Assembly: GCF_001757105.1 (NCBI RefSeq)
Contig: NZ_MDHN01000037.1
Location: 179,718-243,717, forward strand
Direction: 5' to 3'
Origin: Alteromonas confluentis
GTDB lineage: Bacteria > Pseudomonadota > Gammaproteobacteria > Enterobacterales > Alteromonadaceae
DNA: 64,000 nucleotides
The notes under the pieces are model-generated. The model made no database searches. It worked only from the letters and a program-made list of their open reading frames with translations, and was not told the DNA's origin. A program made the position numbers and the translations under genes. This document shows positions 18,283-31,322 of the stretch, piece after piece; position 1 is the stretch's first letter; each line of letters opens with the position of its first letter.

Positions 18283-19236
18283 TTAGGTGCCACGTCCATA
18301 ATAAACTTCTACGCGCATAGCCAACCCCCAGGATGGTTTAAAATCTTCATCTCTGAGCCATAACACAAAGGGCTCGATTTCATAGAAAAGCCAATCCCGT
18401 GTTGGGTTAGTGCGGTATTTGAAGCTGGCGTACACTTCTTTAAGTTCGTCGTCAGGCCTTTTCATACCTTCAGTGAACAAAGTGTAAATGGCGGCAGATT
18501 GTGTGGTGAGCGGTTGCAAGTATTGGAGTTCATGCCGCCACAGCCATTCGTGATGTTCGTCACGATAGTAATAGCGGTTGTTGAAACGAAAGACGTGATC
18601 TTCATCGCTTAAGTACTGAAAGGTTGCGCCAATCTCAGCACCGAGTTGATCACGGTTGTAATAATAGGTTTCTGCATCGTAAAACAGACCCAAATTGTCA
18701 TTGATGGGTGCCACGTCTTGATAACGGGCCTTGGCATAAATTTGCCCCCGTCTGCCAGTACCAAGACGGTATGACATTCTGGAATTGTCACTGGTGCGGT
18801 AGCGTAAGGCGATAGTGGTATTGTCGCGATTGCGCTGAATCGGGTCGCGGGCTGCTCTGATGGTGGTTTCGTTATCGGTATCTTCGTTATCACTGAGAAC
18901 CAGGTCTACCCGATCCTGTAATGCCGGCAGTTTTACCCGTACGCGAAAACGTAACTCCATATCGTCAAGCTGTCTGGAGCGAGGTTCCCAGCCAAGACTG
19001 ACCCTGCCAGATGCCCTGGCATCTTTATACGCGTCGTTACCTTCGAGCGCGAAGAAGCTGTCGAGCTGTCCGGCGGTATAATCCATTGAAGACGTGAGCT
19101 TTTGCTGCCAGTCATCTATCCATAATTGCTCGTCTTGTACGTCAGCCTGAGAGGTTGATGCGGTGTCGGGTCGCTCAACATCAGTGGCGCTTACGCTTGC
19201 CATTGTAGTTCCTACAAGCAGAACTAAACACGACAT
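18283..19236 (-). CDS. Hypothetical outer-membrane-type protein
   Basis: 317 residues with a short signal sequence (cleavage likely after VSA, residue 17) and then many alternating aromatic/polar strands (for example YRLGTGRRGQIYAKARYQD, AETYYYNRDQLGAEIGATFQYL, FRFNNRYYYRDEHHEWLWRHELQYL), typical of a beta-barrel. The protein ends MRVEVYYGRGT rather than with a classical terminal phenylalanine. An in-frame stop just upstream fixes the start near 19236. No specific function can be read; related uncharacterised proteins occur in Alteromonadales. Confidence 0.7.
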   Translation of the reverse strand: MSCLVLLVGTTMASVSATDVERPDTASTSQADVQDEQLWIDDWQQKLTSSMDYTAGQLDSFFALEGNDAYKDARASGRVSLGWEPRSRQLDDMELRFRVRVKLPALQDRVDLVLSDNEDTDNETTIRAARDPIQRNRDNTTIALRYRTSDNSRMSYRLGTGRRGQIYAKARYQDVAPINDNLGLFYDAETYYYNRDQLGAEIGATFQYLSDEDHVFRFNNRYYYRDEHHEWLWRHELQYLQPLTTQSAAIYTLFTEGMKRPDDELKEVYASFKYRTNPTRDWLFYEIEPFVLWLRDEDFKPSWGLAMRVEVYYGRGT

Positions 19237-19435
19237 AAATTGTCTCTGTTGTTATCCCTGTAATTTAAGCATGAAGCGAAAAGTGCTTGCCGTCAAAGCT
19301 TTGTAAGGGATTAATTTGTTTGCTGTAGGTATAAAAACGTAAAGATGAAACGGTTCACCTCACAATTGAAAATAATGTCGTGAAAGGTTCTTATTGCGGT
19401 GGCATACTGTACGCCTTGATGTAAAGGAGATTTTT

Positions 19436-19675
19436 ATGGGTGGAATTAGTATTTGGCAGTTGCTGATTGTTTTAGTAATTGTTGTTCTGTTATTTGGTAC
19501 CAAGCGTTTAAAGAGTATCGGTTCTGATCTTGGCGGTGCCGTAAAAGGTTTTAAAAAGGCAGTGACAGACGAAGAATCTGATGCTGACTTTACACAGGAA
19601 AAGCGCGTAGAAGAAAAAACTGACGCGAAGTCTGTGCAAGCAGAAACCAAGGCAGACGTTAAAGAAAAATCCTAA
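19436..19675 (+). CDS. tatA: Sec-independent translocase subunit TatA
   Basis: 79 residues: N-terminal helix [41 protein letters not shown] gives the FGTKRL hinge and amphipathic helix of TatA, followed by a charged tail. It polymerises to form the Tat pore for folded proteins. ATG at 19436 is preceded by AAAGGAGA. First gene of tatABC; its stop overlaps the tatB start by one base. Confidence 0.97.
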   Translation: MGGISIWQLLIVLVIVVLLFGTKRLKSIGSDLGGAVKGFKKAVTDEESDADFTQEKRVEEKTDAKSVQAETKADVKEKS

Positions 19676-19974
19676 TGTTTGACATTGGCTTTTGGGAACT
19701 ACTGGTGATTGGAGTGTTGGCGCTCCTGATACTGGGGCCTGAGCGGCTTCCTGGTGCAATGCGCTCCACCATCAAAAGTGTACGAAGCGTACGTAACATG
19801 GCAACCGGCTTTAAACAGGAAGTTGAGCATCAGTTACGTGTCCATGAACTGCATGAAAATCTGAAAAAGGCTGAGCAACAGGGCCTGAAAGATTTATCGC
19901 CGGAACTGAAAGAAAGCGTTGATGAACTTAAAGACGCTGCTAAGTCCGTGCAGGAACCTTATAAAAAGAAGTAA
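19675..19974 (+). CDS. tatB: Sec-independent translocase subunit TatB
   Basis: 99 residues. FDIGFWELLVIGVLALLILGPERLPGAMR is the TatB membrane helix with the conserved glutamate and the GPERLP hinge; a long charged helix follows. With TatC it recognises twin-arginine signals. Shorter than E. coli TatB (171), within the family range. Coupled to tatA (TAATG) and tatC (TAAATG). Confidence 0.97.
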   Translation: MFDIGFWELLVIGVLALLILGPERLPGAMRSTIKSVRSVRNMATGFKQEVEHQLRVHELHENLKKAEQQGLKDLSPELKESVDELKDAAKSVQEPYKKK

Positions 19975-20736
19975 ATGTCTGACGCTAACTCTCTCATTTC
20001 GCACCTCATAGAGCTGCGTAGTCGCGTATTGCGCGCACTGGCAAGTGTCTTGTTGGTGTTTCTTTGTCTGGCTTATTTTGCCCAGGATCTCTACCGTCTG
20101 TTAGCCGATCCTCTTCTGGCAACCATGCCGGAAAACGCTTCGATGATTGCAACGGATGTAGCATCACCGTTTTTCGCACCGTTTAAGCTCACCTTGGTGC
20201 TGTCGTTTTTCATTGCTATCCCTTATGTGTTGTATCAAGTCTGGGCATTTGTGGCACCGGGGTTGTACAAAAATGAAAAGCGGTTAGTGGCCCCCTTGTT
20301 GTTTTCCAGCACGATGTTGTTTTATGCCGGTATGGCGTTTGCCTATTTCGTCGTATTCCCCATTGCCTTTGCATTCTTTAACAGCGTGGCCCCTGAAGGG
20401 GTGACTGTGAGTACAGATATCTCCAGTTACCTGAACTTCGTACTAAAATTATTCTTTGCATTTGGGGTGTCGTTTGAGATCCCTATTGCCATTATTTTAC
20501 TGTGCTGGACGGGCGTTACTGATGCCAAAACCTTACGAGAGAAACGTCCTTATGTGGTCGTTGCTGCGTTCGTGGTGGGTATGTTACTCACGCCGCCCGA
20601 TGTCATTTCTCAAACGTTACTGGCTATTCCAATGTGGATCTTGTTTGAGGTGGGCGTAATTTTCGGCGCGTTCTATGCGGGCAAAGCTGACCGCGATGAA
20701 GATGACGAAGAAGAAAGCACCTCTGGCTCAGCATAA
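19975..20736 (+). CDS. tatC: Sec-independent translocase subunit TatC
   Basis: 253 residues, six membrane helices. N-terminal [20 protein letters not shown] and the [37 protein letters not shown] block are the signature of TatC; the periplasmic cap and [13 protein letters not shown] segment ([25 protein letters not shown]) are intact. Core receptor for twin-arginine signals. The acidic tail DRDEDDEEE is typical. Start directly abuts the tatB stop. Confidence 0.98.
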   Translation: MSDANSLISHLIELRSRVLRALASVLLVFLCLAYFAQDLYRLLADPLLATMPENASMIATDVASPFFAPFKLTLVLSFFIAIPYVLYQVWAFVAPGLYKNEKRLVAPLLFSSTMLFYAGMAFAYFVVFPIAFAFFNSVAPEGVTVSTDISSYLNFVLKLFFAFGVSFEIPIAIILLCWTGVTDAKTLREKRPYVVVAAFVVGMLLTPPDVISQTLLAIPMWILFEVGVIFGAFYAGKADRDEDDEEESTSGSA

Positions 20737-20786
20737 GTTTCGCAAGCAAAACGCCTAATATTTTGATGACAGAATAAGGAATAACA

Positions 20787-21332
20787 ATGAAAAACACCGT
20801 CCGCATTGCTGGCGCCGTATTACTGACCATCGTATCGTCTGCTTCTCAGGCTGAAACTGTTGTTGAAGCCATGCAGGAATGTCGCAATGAAAGTAATGAT
20901 CTGAAACGTTTGATCTGCTTTGACAACGTAGCAGAGTCAATGAACATTTTTGCTGGTGCTGACCAGTCCGTCGACGATGTGGCTAACGCAAGGCCAGCTC
21001 AGGCTCCGGTTGTGGCGGCTACAAGTGCCCCCGCTAGCAGCAACACGCAAGCTGCCAGTGCGCCGCAGCAAGGCCCAACATTCGGCATGGAAATGAATAC
21101 CGAAAGTTTGCAAAAATCCATGTCTGCCACTGTGACCGAAGTGTCTAGCTCGCCGCGAGGTGATTTCATCATTACGTTGGATAACGGCATGGTATGGCGT
21201 CAAAACGGTGAATCAGCGAACTATAAAATGAAAGTTGGCGATGGCATCACCATTGAGCGTGGCTTTATGAACGCGTTTTACCTCACTAAAGAGGGCCGAA
21301 GTGGCCGCGTAAACGTTCGCCGAATTAAGTAA
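20787..21332 (+). CDS. Hypothetical periplasmic protein with a VasI/TagO-like N-terminus
   Basis: 181 residues with a clear signal peptide (to SQA, residue 22). The mature N-terminus has CRNESNDLKRLICFDN, the two-cysteine pattern (C...R..CFD) seen in VasI/TagO-like periplasmic proteins; an alanine/proline/serine-rich linker (residues about 65-95) leads to a C-terminal beta domain (FIITLDNGMVWRQNGES, KVGDGITIERGFMNAFYL). No type VI secretion genes are near, so a T6SS role is not supported. It lies between tatC and tatD, one base before the latter. Confidence 0.65.
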   Translation: MKNTVRIAGAVLLTIVSSASQAETVVEAMQECRNESNDLKRLICFDNVAESMNIFAGADQSVDDVANARPAQAPVVAATSAPASSNTQAASAPQQGPTFGMEMNTESLQKSMSATVTEVSSSPRGDFIITLDNGMVWRQNGESANYKMKVGDGITIERGFMNAFYLTKEGRSGRVNVRRIK

Positions 21333-21333
21333 C

Positions 21334-22110
21334 GTGAAGTGGTTCGACGCTGGCGTGAATCTGCTCGATGGGCGATTCAACGCTGAAGAGGTGATCGCTC
21401 GTTCTGTTGACGCTGGCGTTGATAAACTCTGTGCAATTACCACCGAACCCGCCGAGTGGGACGCAGCCCGTGCGTTGCATATCCGTTTCCCTGAACATGT
21501 TGTTTATACCATTGGTTGTCACCCACATAACGCGAAGGTAATGACGGACGATGATTTTGTCAGGCTAGAAGATTATCTTGGTGGTGAAGGTGTTGTGGCC
21601 GTTGGCGAATGCGGGCTCGATTTCAATCGCGATTTTTCACCTAGAGACGTGCAAGAACGGGTTTTCCGCAGGCAGTTACAGATTGCTGTAAAGCATCAAA
21701 TGCCCGTTTATCTTCACGAAAGAGACGCCCATGCTCTTCAGCTTAGGTGTTTGGATGAAGATGCGGCTGGGGTAAAGGGAATCGCGCACTGCTTTACCGG
21801 GCAAACCACAGACATGCAGGCCTATTTACAACGTGGACTTCATATCGGCATTACCGGCTGGGTTTGTGACCCGAAACGCGGAGAGGCGCTTCGCGAAGCG
21901 GTGAAATCACTGCCGCTGGAAAAATTAATTGTAGAAACTGACGCGCCGTACCTGTTTCCAAAACATCATCGTCCTCGGGCACGAAATAATGAGCCCGCTT
22001 TTCTGCCGTCAATTGGCTGTTACTTATCTGATTTGCTGGAAATTAGCGCTGAAGACATTGCTCAAACCAGTTATGCTAATACTTGCAGGTTGTTTAATAT
22101 AGCCGGGTAA
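21334..22110 (+). CDS. tatD: TatD-family metal-dependent hydrolase
   Basis: 258 residues, TIM-barrel hydrolase/DNase. Metal-binding features: VGECGLDFNRDFSPRDVQERVFRRQLQIAVKHQMPVYLHERDA, HCFTGQ and VETDAPYLFPK. The N-terminal HxH of most TatD proteins is replaced by WFDAGVNLLDGRF (Asp and Asn), as in the E. coli TatD branch. GTG start two bases after the previous stop. Follows tatABC as in E. coli, though the protein is not needed for Tat transport. Confidence 0.93.
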   Translation: MKWFDAGVNLLDGRFNAEEVIARSVDAGVDKLCAITTEPAEWDAARALHIRFPEHVVYTIGCHPHNAKVMTDDDFVRLEDYLGGEGVVAVGECGLDFNRDFSPRDVQERVFRRQLQIAVKHQMPVYLHERDAHALQLRCLDEDAAGVKGIAHCFTGQTTDMQAYLQRGLHIGITGWVCDPKRGEALREAVKSLPLEKLIVETDAPYLFPKHHRPRARNNEPAFLPSIGCYLSDLLEISAEDIAQTSYANTCRLFNIAG

Positions 22111-22118
22111 TAAATCGA

Positions 22119-24994
<2,876 letters not shown>

Positions 24995-25002
24995 ACTGGA
25001 AA

Positions 25003-25030
25003 GTAAGTAAAGGCGCCCGCCTTTACTTAC
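25003..25030. terminator. Long bidirectional hairpin between hemB and gppA
   Basis: A perfect 12-bp stem GTAAGTAAAGGC / GCCTTTACTTAC with a four-base loop. It contains the gppA stop codon (25023-25025) and lies 8 bases after the hemB stop. No long T run follows on either strand, so it may act as a transcript-end stabiliser as much as a terminator. Confidence 0.6.
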
Positions 25031-26534
25031 AAATTAACTTCCAGCCAGCGCGGTGCTGTAGCCACACTTCATTGGCCAGTTCCGCGTTGATTAACGGATG
25101 CGCCGCTAACCAGCCATCTGGAAACAGCAGGGTCCAGCTATCTTCTGTCACTTTTAGCTCTACTTCCGGAATGTGTTTATTCTGACGGCGCAGACACAGC
25201 ACGACCGCAATTCGTAACACCCTCAGCAGCCCTTCTAGCATAGGGCGAACCTCTTCGTGGTAGTGTGTAAATGTCTCTGATTTGATAGCCAGACGGTGGC
25301 ATTTCACCAAGTCACGAATAGCAACCCGCTGAAGTTTGGTATAGCCGGGTAAATCGATGTAAGAAAGAATATAGGCACCATGTTCATGGTGCTTTTTGAA
25401 TTCGATGTGCAGGCCAATTTCGTGCAACGTTGCTGCCGCACCCAGTACGGCTTCGGTATCCAGGTGACACAAACTGGTTTGGGCACACAACTGATGGCAC
25501 AAGCGAAGGGCTAACCCGCGCACCGCCTCAGCATGATGGCGATCGATATGATATCGCTTCATGGTGCTGTTAAGGGTTTGGCTGCGACGGTCGTTTTCCT
25601 GCAGATTATCCAACATCCCGTAAATTAAACCTTCCCGCAGTGCGCCGCCGGAAATGTTCATATCACGAATTTTCAAGCGTTCGAACAGCGTGATCAGTAT
25701 TGCCAGGCCGCTGGGGAAAATAGGCTTACGAGAATCTTCCAGGCCCTTGATGGTAAGGGAGTCGATGTGTTGGCAATCAATGCATTGCTGGCGAAGGTCG
25801 TAGAGATAATCCAAACGAATGGCGTCACTGATGCCCTGGGCCACCAGAATTTCGGTGATCGCCTGGGGGGTCCCCGAAGCGCCTAAACAATTATGCCAGT
25901 CGAAACACAGGAAGGTATCTGCTGCCGTATCAAGCAGCTTGTTTGCTTCGTATTGCGCTTTTTCGAAATTTTCAGCCGTAATTGCACCCTTTGGAAAGTA
26001 ACGTTCCATGAAGGTGACACAGCCCATATCCAGACTCACTAGATGAATAGGATGCATGTCATTGCCGATGATAATTTCAGTACTGGCGCCGCCAATATCA
26101 ATAACCAGGGAATTGCCCTGATTTGCAGAGGTGTATGCCACGCCCAAATAAATCTGCCGGGCTTCTTCTTCTCCACTGATCACTTCCAGCTTGTGGCCGA
26201 GAATTTCTTCGGCTTTGAGGATGAAGTCGGCGGCGTTTACGGCCAGTCGCAAGGTAGCGGTGGCGACAACGCGAATATTCGAGCGAGGGATGTCCTGGAG
26301 GCGTTCTGCAAAGGTCTGTAAGCATTGCCAGCCCCGTTCCATGCTAACGTCATCCAGCTCCATTTGGTCATTAAGACCAGCAGCCAGTCTCACCTTCTGC
26401 TTCACTTTTCCGATGATCTGCACACTGCCGTTAACGACATGCACCACCACCATGTGGAAGCTGTTTGAGCCTAAATCAACAGCGGCATAATACTCGCCGT
26501 CGACCGTAGTATCGTGTTGAAGTTCTGGCTGCAT
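25023..26534 (-). CDS. gppA: Ppx/GppA family phosphatase (pppGpp/polyphosphate)
   Basis: 503 residues. The actin-like fold opens YYAAVDLGSNSFHMVVVHV; phosphate loops LVIDIGGASTEIIIG and GCVTFMERYFPKG follow; the C-terminal half has an HD-like domain (CLRRQNKHI and helices). Family members convert pppGpp to ppGpp and degrade polyphosphate. Next to rhlB as in E. coli, which supports the gppA name. Start uncertain: ATG 26534, or a GTG at 26540 two codons earlier, immediately after the rhlB stop. Translational coupling to rhlB is likely since no ribosome site is seen. Confidence 0.92.
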   Translation of the reverse strand: MQPELQHDTTVDGEYYAAVDLGSNSFHMVVVHVVNGSVQIIGKVKQKVRLAAGLNDQMELDDVSMERGWQCLQTFAERLQDIPRSNIRVVATATLRLAVNAADFILKAEEILGHKLEVISGEEEARQIYLGVAYTSANQGNSLVIDIGGASTEIIIGNDMHPIHLVSLDMGCVTFMERYFPKGAITAENFEKAQYEANKLLDTAADTFLCFDWHNCLGASGTPQAITEILVAQGISDAIRLDYLYDLRQQCIDCQHIDSLTIKGLEDSRKPIFPSGLAILITLFERLKIRDMNISGGALREGLIYGMLDNLQENDRRSQTLNSTMKRYHIDRHHAEAVRGLALRLCHQLCAQTSLCHLDTEAVLGAAATLHEIGLHIEFKKHHEHGAYILSYIDLPGYTKLQRVAIRDLVKCHRLAIKSETFTHYHEEVRPMLEGLLRVLRIAVVLCLRRQNKHIPEVELKVTEDSWTLLFPDGWLAAHPLINAELANEVWLQHRAGWKLICK

Positions 26535-26540
26535 AAACAC

Positions 26541-27833
26541 TTAGTTCGAAGATTTTTTATAATTACCGCTGTTGTTCCCACCGCGGCGGTTATTGCCTCT
26601 ACGGGAGTTGTTGCGGTTGCCCGGATTGCGTCGGCGACGAGGCTTCGGCGTGGTGACATCGTCTAGCAATGCAGTACGGTCGAATTCAGTGACCGGAATA
26701 GCATGCTCGATGTATGCTTCGATGGCAGGCAGATTCTGCGCGTACTTTTCACAAGCAAAACTGATCGCAGCGCCGCTGGCGCCTGCACGTCCTGTACGGC
26801 CAATACGGTGAACATAATCTTCCGCATCGTCTGGTAAATCGTAGTTGAACACGTGAGTTACTTTATCGATGTGCAGACCACGGGCAGCAACGTCAGTTGC
26901 AACCAGAATGTCGAGGTTATTCTTGGTAAAATCTTCCAGAATAGACAGACGCTTCTTCTGCGGTACATCGCCGCTTAACAGACCAACACGATGGCCATCA
27001 GCAGCCAGCCAGTCGTTTACCCGCTCACAGCCACTTTTCGTATTAGCAAAAACAATGGCTTTATCTGGCCATTCTTCTTCTAAAAGCGTGAGCAGCAGCA
27101 ACATTTTGTCTTCGTCTGACGGGTAGAACAATTCTTCAGAAACCCGGGTGGCTGTTTTGCGCTCTGGCTCAACTTGCACATGGGTGGGATTGTTCATGTG
27201 CTCATACGCCAATTCCTGAACACGGTAGCTCAGCGTGGCAGAGAACAGCATACTCAAACGCTTTGTGGCGGCAGGCATTCTGCGGAATAAGAAGCGGATA
27301 TCTTTAATAAAGCCAAGGTCGAACATGCGGTCGGCTTCATCAAGTACTGCGGCCTGGATATTATCGAGGGTGAACACGCCCTGTTTGTAGTAGTCGAGGA
27401 TGCGCCCTGTCGTACCGATAATAATATCTACCCCTTCTTGCAGTGATTCACGTTGACTTTCATATCCTTCGCCCCCATAAATGAGGCCAAGTGAAAGTCC
27501 GGAGTGCTCACTGAGCGGCTTGGCATCATTATAGATCTGAACCGCAAGTTCACGGGTAGGAGCCATAATAATAGCTCGTGGGCCAGCTTGACTATTGGCG
27601 TCGTTTTGCGCTTTTTCCAGCAGATGGTGGAAAGTTGCGACAAGAAATGCCATTGTTTTGCCGGTCCCGGTTTGCGCCTGACCAGCTATGTCCATACCTT
27701 CAAGAAGGGGGGGCAATGCAAGAGCCTGAATAGGCGTACAATGCGTGAAATTTGCTGACTTCAATGCCTCAACAACTTTGGTATTGATGGGCAAGTCGGA
27801 AAAATGTGTTTCGGTTAAATGTGTTGTTTGCAT
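26541..27833 (-). CDS. rhlB: ATP-dependent RNA helicase RhlB
   Basis: DEAD-box helicase of the RNA degradosome, 430 residues. Motifs in order: Q motif [25 protein letters not shown], Ia [14 protein letters not shown] ([10 protein letters not shown]), III SAT (LFSATLSYR), [19 protein letters not shown] and [12 protein letters not shown]. The basic, asparagine-rich tail from about residue 395 ([21 protein letters not shown]) is the RNA-binding end. Divergent from trxA with about 100 bases between. Confidence 0.96.
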   Translation of the reverse strand: MQTTHLTETHFSDLPINTKVVEALKSANFTHCTPIQALALPPLLEGMDIAGQAQTGTGKTMAFLVATFHHLLEKAQNDANSQAGPRAIIMAPTRELAVQIYNDAKPLSEHSGLSLGLIYGGEGYESQRESLQEGVDIIIGTTGRILDYYKQGVFTLDNIQAAVLDEADRMFDLGFIKDIRFLFRRMPAATKRLSMLFSATLSYRVQELAYEHMNNPTHVQVEPERKTATRVSEELFYPSDEDKMLLLLTLLEEEWPDKAIVFANTKSGCERVNDWLAADGHRVGLLSGDVPQKKRLSILEDFTKNNLDILVATDVAARGLHIDKVTHVFNYDLPDDAEDYVHRIGRTGRAGASGAAISFACEKYAQNLPAIEAYIEHAIPVTEFDRTALLDDVTTPKPRRRRNPGNRNNSRRGNNRRGGNNSGNYKKSSN

Positions 27834-27933
27834 AGCTTATAGCTTATCTGTGCTTGCATTAAAAAACAGTTTCTTATAACACTAATGGTAAAGCTGAGAC
27901 AAATCAGCAGCAGACCAAATATTGGAGAAAAGA

Positions 27934-28260
27934 ATGAGCGACAAAATTATCAAGTTAACTGACGACAAGTTTGAAGCAGATGTAATCAATGCTGACGGCC
28001 CTGTGCTGGTTGATTTCTGGGCCGAGTGGTGTGGCCCTTGTAAAATGATCGCACCAATTCTCGAAGAAGTAGCGACCGAGTTTGATGGCAAATTAACAGT
28101 TGGTAAGTTGAATGTCGATGAAAATAATGAAACGCCACCAAAATATGGCATTCGCGGCATCCCTACTTTACTGCTGTTTAAAAACGGTAATGTAGCCGCA
28201 ACAAAAGTAGGTGCATTGTCTAAAACGCAACTTACCGAGTTTCTGAACGAAAATCTGTAA
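27934..28260 (+). CDS. trxA: Thioredoxin 1
   Basis: 108 residues with [15 protein letters not shown] (active site CGPC, residues 33-36) and the cis-proline segment [12 protein letters not shown]. General cytoplasmic disulfide reductase. ATG 27934 follows TTGGAGAAAAGA. Placed between rhlB and rho as in E. coli. Confidence 0.98.
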   Translation: MSDKIIKLTDDKFEADVINADGPVLVDFWAEWCGPCKMIAPILEEVATEFDGKLTVGKLNVDENNETPPKYGIRGIPTLLLFKNGNVAATKVGALSKTQLTEFLNENL

Positions 28261-28285
28261 GCGCGATTTCCAGATGGAAAACCAA

Positions 28286-28317
28286 AAACCTGCTGCACCA
28301 TGTAGCAGGTTTTTTTG
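28286..28317 (+). terminator. Rho-independent terminator of trxA
   Basis: AACCTGCT-GCACCATGT-AGCAGGTT followed by a T run, about 26 bases after the trxA stop. Confidence 0.88.
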
Positions 28318-28618
28318 TTTCTGATGCATCGCTTTGATCCAACCAACGTAAATATGATGTATATCAATAGCGAAATTCCAGCGATAGGCTAAGCTATATT
28401 TTCACCAAATGTGCGCTAGATGTAGATTTAAAGTTTTTTTAACATTTAGGGCAAAAAGAGTGGACGCTTCTTCGTTAAGGTGCTAACGTTTGCACATACG
28501 CTCATACCGAGCAGCGTTCTGCTTATGTCCTCTTCCGGACAAACTCTATTCCAACTAATTTTTTTAATTTAGGGACTAACGTCCCGTAAGCGAAGTTCAA
28601 GCACAAAGACCCACCAAC
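28318..28618 (+). promoter_or_regulatory. Long hairpin-bearing leader of rho
   Basis: A 300-base space before rho with no convincing coding frame. It contains three small successive hairpins: AGCAG/CTGCT (28510-28523), TGTCC/GGACA (28526-28541) and GGGAC/GTCCC (28572-28585), with pyrimidine-rich stretches between. In E. coli rho has a long leader through which Rho attenuates its own transcription; the length and layout here suggest the same, but the exact mechanism is not visible. Confidence 0.45.
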
Positions 28619-29884
28619 ATGAATTTAACCGAACTTAAGAATAAACCAATTAGCGAGTTGGTTGCCCTGGCCGAAGAAATGGGCCTGGAAAATATGGCTC
28701 GTGCCAGAAAACAAGACATCATTTTTTCTATTCTGAAAAATCACGCCAAAGGCGGTGAAGACATTTTCGGTGATGGTGTGCTTGAAATCCTGCAGGACGG
28801 CTTTGGCTTCCTGCGTTCAGCGGACTCCTCTTATCTTGCCGGTCCGGATGATATTTACGTATCGCCGAGCCAGATTCGACGTTTTAACCTTCGCACCGGT
28901 GATACGATTTCAGGAAAAATCAGACCGCCAAAAGATAGCGAACGCTACTTTGCCCTCCTGAAAATCCGTGAAGTCAACTTCGACAAACCAGAAAACTCCC
29001 GCAATAAAATCCTCTTCGAAAACCTTACACCTCTGCATGCTGCCGATCGTCTGCGTATGGAACGTGGTAATGGTTCGTCAGAAGATATTACTGCCCGCGT
29101 TCTGGACTTAGCGTCACCTATTGGCCGTGGCCAGCGTGGCCTTATCGTTGCACCGCCTAAAGCCGGTAAAACACTGTTACTGCAGAACATCGCGCAATCT
29201 ATTGCGGCGAATCACCCTGAATGTGAACTGATGGTTCTGCTTATTGACGAACGTCCGGAAGAAGTTACCGAAATGCATCGTCTGGTGCGTGGTGAAGTGG
29301 TTGCTTCTACCTTCGATGAACCTGCAAGCCGTCACGTACAGGTTGCTGAAATGGTTATCGAGAAAGCCAAGCGTCTGGTAGAGCACAAAAAGGATGTTGT
29401 TATCCTGCTCGACTCGATTACTCGTTTGGCGCGTGCCTACAACACCGTTATTCCTTCATCTGGTAAAGTACTGACTGGTGGTGTCGATGCAAACGCACTG
29501 CACAAACCAAAGCGCTTTTTCGGTGCTGCACGTAACGTTGAGGAAGGCGGTAGCCTTACCATCATTGCCACAGCATTGATTGATACCGGTTCGAAGATGG
29601 ACGAAGTGATCTACGAAGAATTTAAAGGTACAGGTAACATGGAACTGCACCTGAACCGTAAGATTGCAGAGAAACGTGTGTTCCCTGCCATCGACTTCAA
29701 CCGTTCAGGTACTCGTCGTGAAGAGTTACTTACCAGCCAGGAAGAACTGCAGAAAATGTGGATCCTGCGCAAGATTGTTCACGAAATGTCAGAAATCGAC
29801 GCAATGGAATTCCTCATCAACAAGCTGTCGATGACGAAGACCAACGACGAATTCTTTGATGCGATGAAGCGCCAAAAAAGCTAA
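28619..29884 (+). CDS. rho: Transcription termination factor Rho
   Basis: 421 residues, hexameric RNA-dependent ATPase. N-terminal [40 protein letters not shown], cold-shock-like RNA site [45 protein letters not shown], Walker A APPKAGKT, Walker [18 protein letters not shown] loop and R loop ([21 protein letters not shown]) all match. Near-identical length to E. coli Rho (419). No clear Shine-Dalgarno before the ATG, a possible part of its control. Confidence 0.98.
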   Translation: MNLTELKNKPISELVALAEEMGLENMARARKQDIIFSILKNHAKGGEDIFGDGVLEILQDGFGFLRSADSSYLAGPDDIYVSPSQIRRFNLRTGDTISGKIRPPKDSERYFALLKIREVNFDKPENSRNKILFENLTPLHAADRLRMERGNGSSEDITARVLDLASPIGRGQRGLIVAPPKAGKTLLLQNIAQSIAANHPECELMVLLIDERPEEVTEMHRLVRGEVVASTFDEPASRHVQVAEMVIEKAKRLVEHKKDVVILLDSITRLARAYNTVIPSSGKVLTGGVDANALHKPKRFFGAARNVEEGGSLTIIATALIDTGSKMDEVIYEEFKGTGNMELHLNRKIAEKRVFPAIDFNRSGTRREELLTSQEELQKMWILRKIVHEMSEIDAMEFLINKLSMTKTNDEFFDAMKRQKS

Positions 29885-29908
29885 CTTCAACAGCTAATCG
29901 AATACAAG

Positions 29909-29935
29909 AAGCGGGATTGATATCCCGCTTTTTTT
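29909..29935 (+). terminator. Rho-independent terminator of rho
   Basis: AAGCGGGAT-TGAT-ATCCCGCTT hairpin followed by T residues, 24 bases after the rho stop. Confidence 0.88.
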
Positions 29936-29993
29936 ATTTCCAAAATAAGTCTGACTGAGATAGGGTTATTCCACACACAAAAGGAATAATAAT

Positions 29994-31289
29994 ATGCGAA
30001 CTCAGCTTCTCTCTGCTGCCGTACTTCTGGCACTGTCTTCATTTTCTCACGCTAAAACGGATGTTTCCGAAGCCGCGAATGCAATCGAAAAAGATGTCAT
30101 TCAATGGCGTCATCATTTCCATGAACATCCTGAATTGTCTAACCGCGAGTACGATACCGCAAAATATGTGGCCAAATATCTCAAGGGGCTGGGTCTTGAG
30201 GTTCAAACTGGCGTTGCAAAAACCGGTGTGGTTGCCGTTTTAGACAGTGGTAAGCCTGGTCCGGTTGTGGCTTTGCGTGCCGATATGGACGGTTTACCTG
30301 TACCAGAAGAAAACGATCTTTCATGGCGCTCTAAAGTGAAAGGGGAGTACAACGGTAAGGAAGTGCCAGTGATGCATGCCTGCGGCCACGATACTCACAT
30401 GGCTATGCTGATGGGCGCTGCAAAAATTCTTACCGATATGAAAGACGAGCTGCGAGGTCAGATTAAGTTTATTTTCCAGCCCGCTGAAGAGGGCGCACCT
30501 CCTGGAGAGATGGGCGGCGCGGAAGTGATGGTGAAAGAAGGTGTGCTGAAGAACCCTGATGTGGACGTGGTATTTGGTCTGCATATCAGCGCCGGCCTTG
30601 ATATTGATAAAGTAAGCTACAAGCCGGGCGGTGCAATGGCCGCCGTCGACCCGTTCAAAATTGTTATTCACGGTAAACAGGCCCATGGCGCTTATCCGTG
30701 GAAAAGTGTTGATCCCATTGTTACCGCGGCGCAAATGGTGATGTCGCTGCAAACCATCGTTAGCCGAGAGATTAAACTTATCGACGATGCTGCGGTAGTG
30801 ACGGTAGGTTCCATTCATGGTGGCAACCGCTCTAATATTATTCCAAGGGAAGTCGAGTTGGTTGGGACCATCCGCACGTTAGATAAAAAAGCCCGTGAAC
30901 ATGTTTACGAAGCCATGGAGCGAAAGGTGAAAGGCATCGCCGACAGCATGGGAGCCGAAGCCGAGTTAACACTGCCGCTGGATTACAGCTATCCTATTAC
31001 TTATAACGATCCTGAATTGACCATGCAAATGCTGCCCACCTTGCAGCGCACTGCCGGAAAAGACGGTGCGGTGTTGGCAAAAGCGGTGACGGGTGCGGAA
31101 GATTTTTCTTTCTACCAGGAGCAGGTACCGGGATTGTTTCTGTGGGTTGGTGGTAAACCTCTGGATGTGCCGGAAGCCGATGCGCCTGCTCACCACACGC
31201 CAGAGTTTTACGTTGATGACAAGGGCATGAAATTAGGTGTTAAATTGCTTACAAATATGACACTGGATTACATGCATCAAGCCAACTAG
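29994..31289 (+). CDS. Secreted M20-family amidohydrolase (amino-acyl/hippurate hydrolase type)
   Basis: 431 residues with a clean signal peptide (cleavage after SHA, residue 20). Metal ligands and motifs of the M20D group are present: ALRADMDGLPVPEENDLSW, MHACGHDTHMAMLMGAA, FIFQPAEEGAPPGEMGGAEVM (catalytic Glu), and the dimerisation domain with GKQAHGAYPWKSVDP; the last ligand is in PAHHTPEFYVDD. Such enzymes split N-acyl amino acids, hippurate or similar amides; here the reaction would take place in the periplasm. Monocistronic, with GGAATA before the ATG. Confidence 0.9.
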   Translation: MRTQLLSAAVLLALSSFSHAKTDVSEAANAIEKDVIQWRHHFHEHPELSNREYDTAKYVAKYLKGLGLEVQTGVAKTGVVAVLDSGKPGPVVALRADMDGLPVPEENDLSWRSKVKGEYNGKEVPVMHACGHDTHMAMLMGAAKILTDMKDELRGQIKFIFQPAEEGAPPGEMGGAEVMVKEGVLKNPDVDVVFGLHISAGLDIDKVSYKPGGAMAAVDPFKIVIHGKQAHGAYPWKSVDPIVTAAQMVMSLQTIVSREIKLIDDAAVVTVGSIHGGNRSNIIPREVELVGTIRTLDKKAREHVYEAMERKVKGIADSMGAEAELTLPLDYSYPITYNDPELTMQMLPTLQRTAGKDGAVLAKAVTGAEDFSFYQEQVPGLFLWVGGKPLDVPEADAPAHHTPEFYVDDKGMKLGVKLLTNMTLDYMHQAN

Positions 31290-31322
31290 GTTTCATTGAC
31301 GAAGTAGTAGAGTCATTGGTAA

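Noticed and set aside
20787..21332. Type VI secretion role for the VasI-like periplasmic protein
   Set aside because: Only the short N-terminal cysteine motif matches and no T6SS genes are present.
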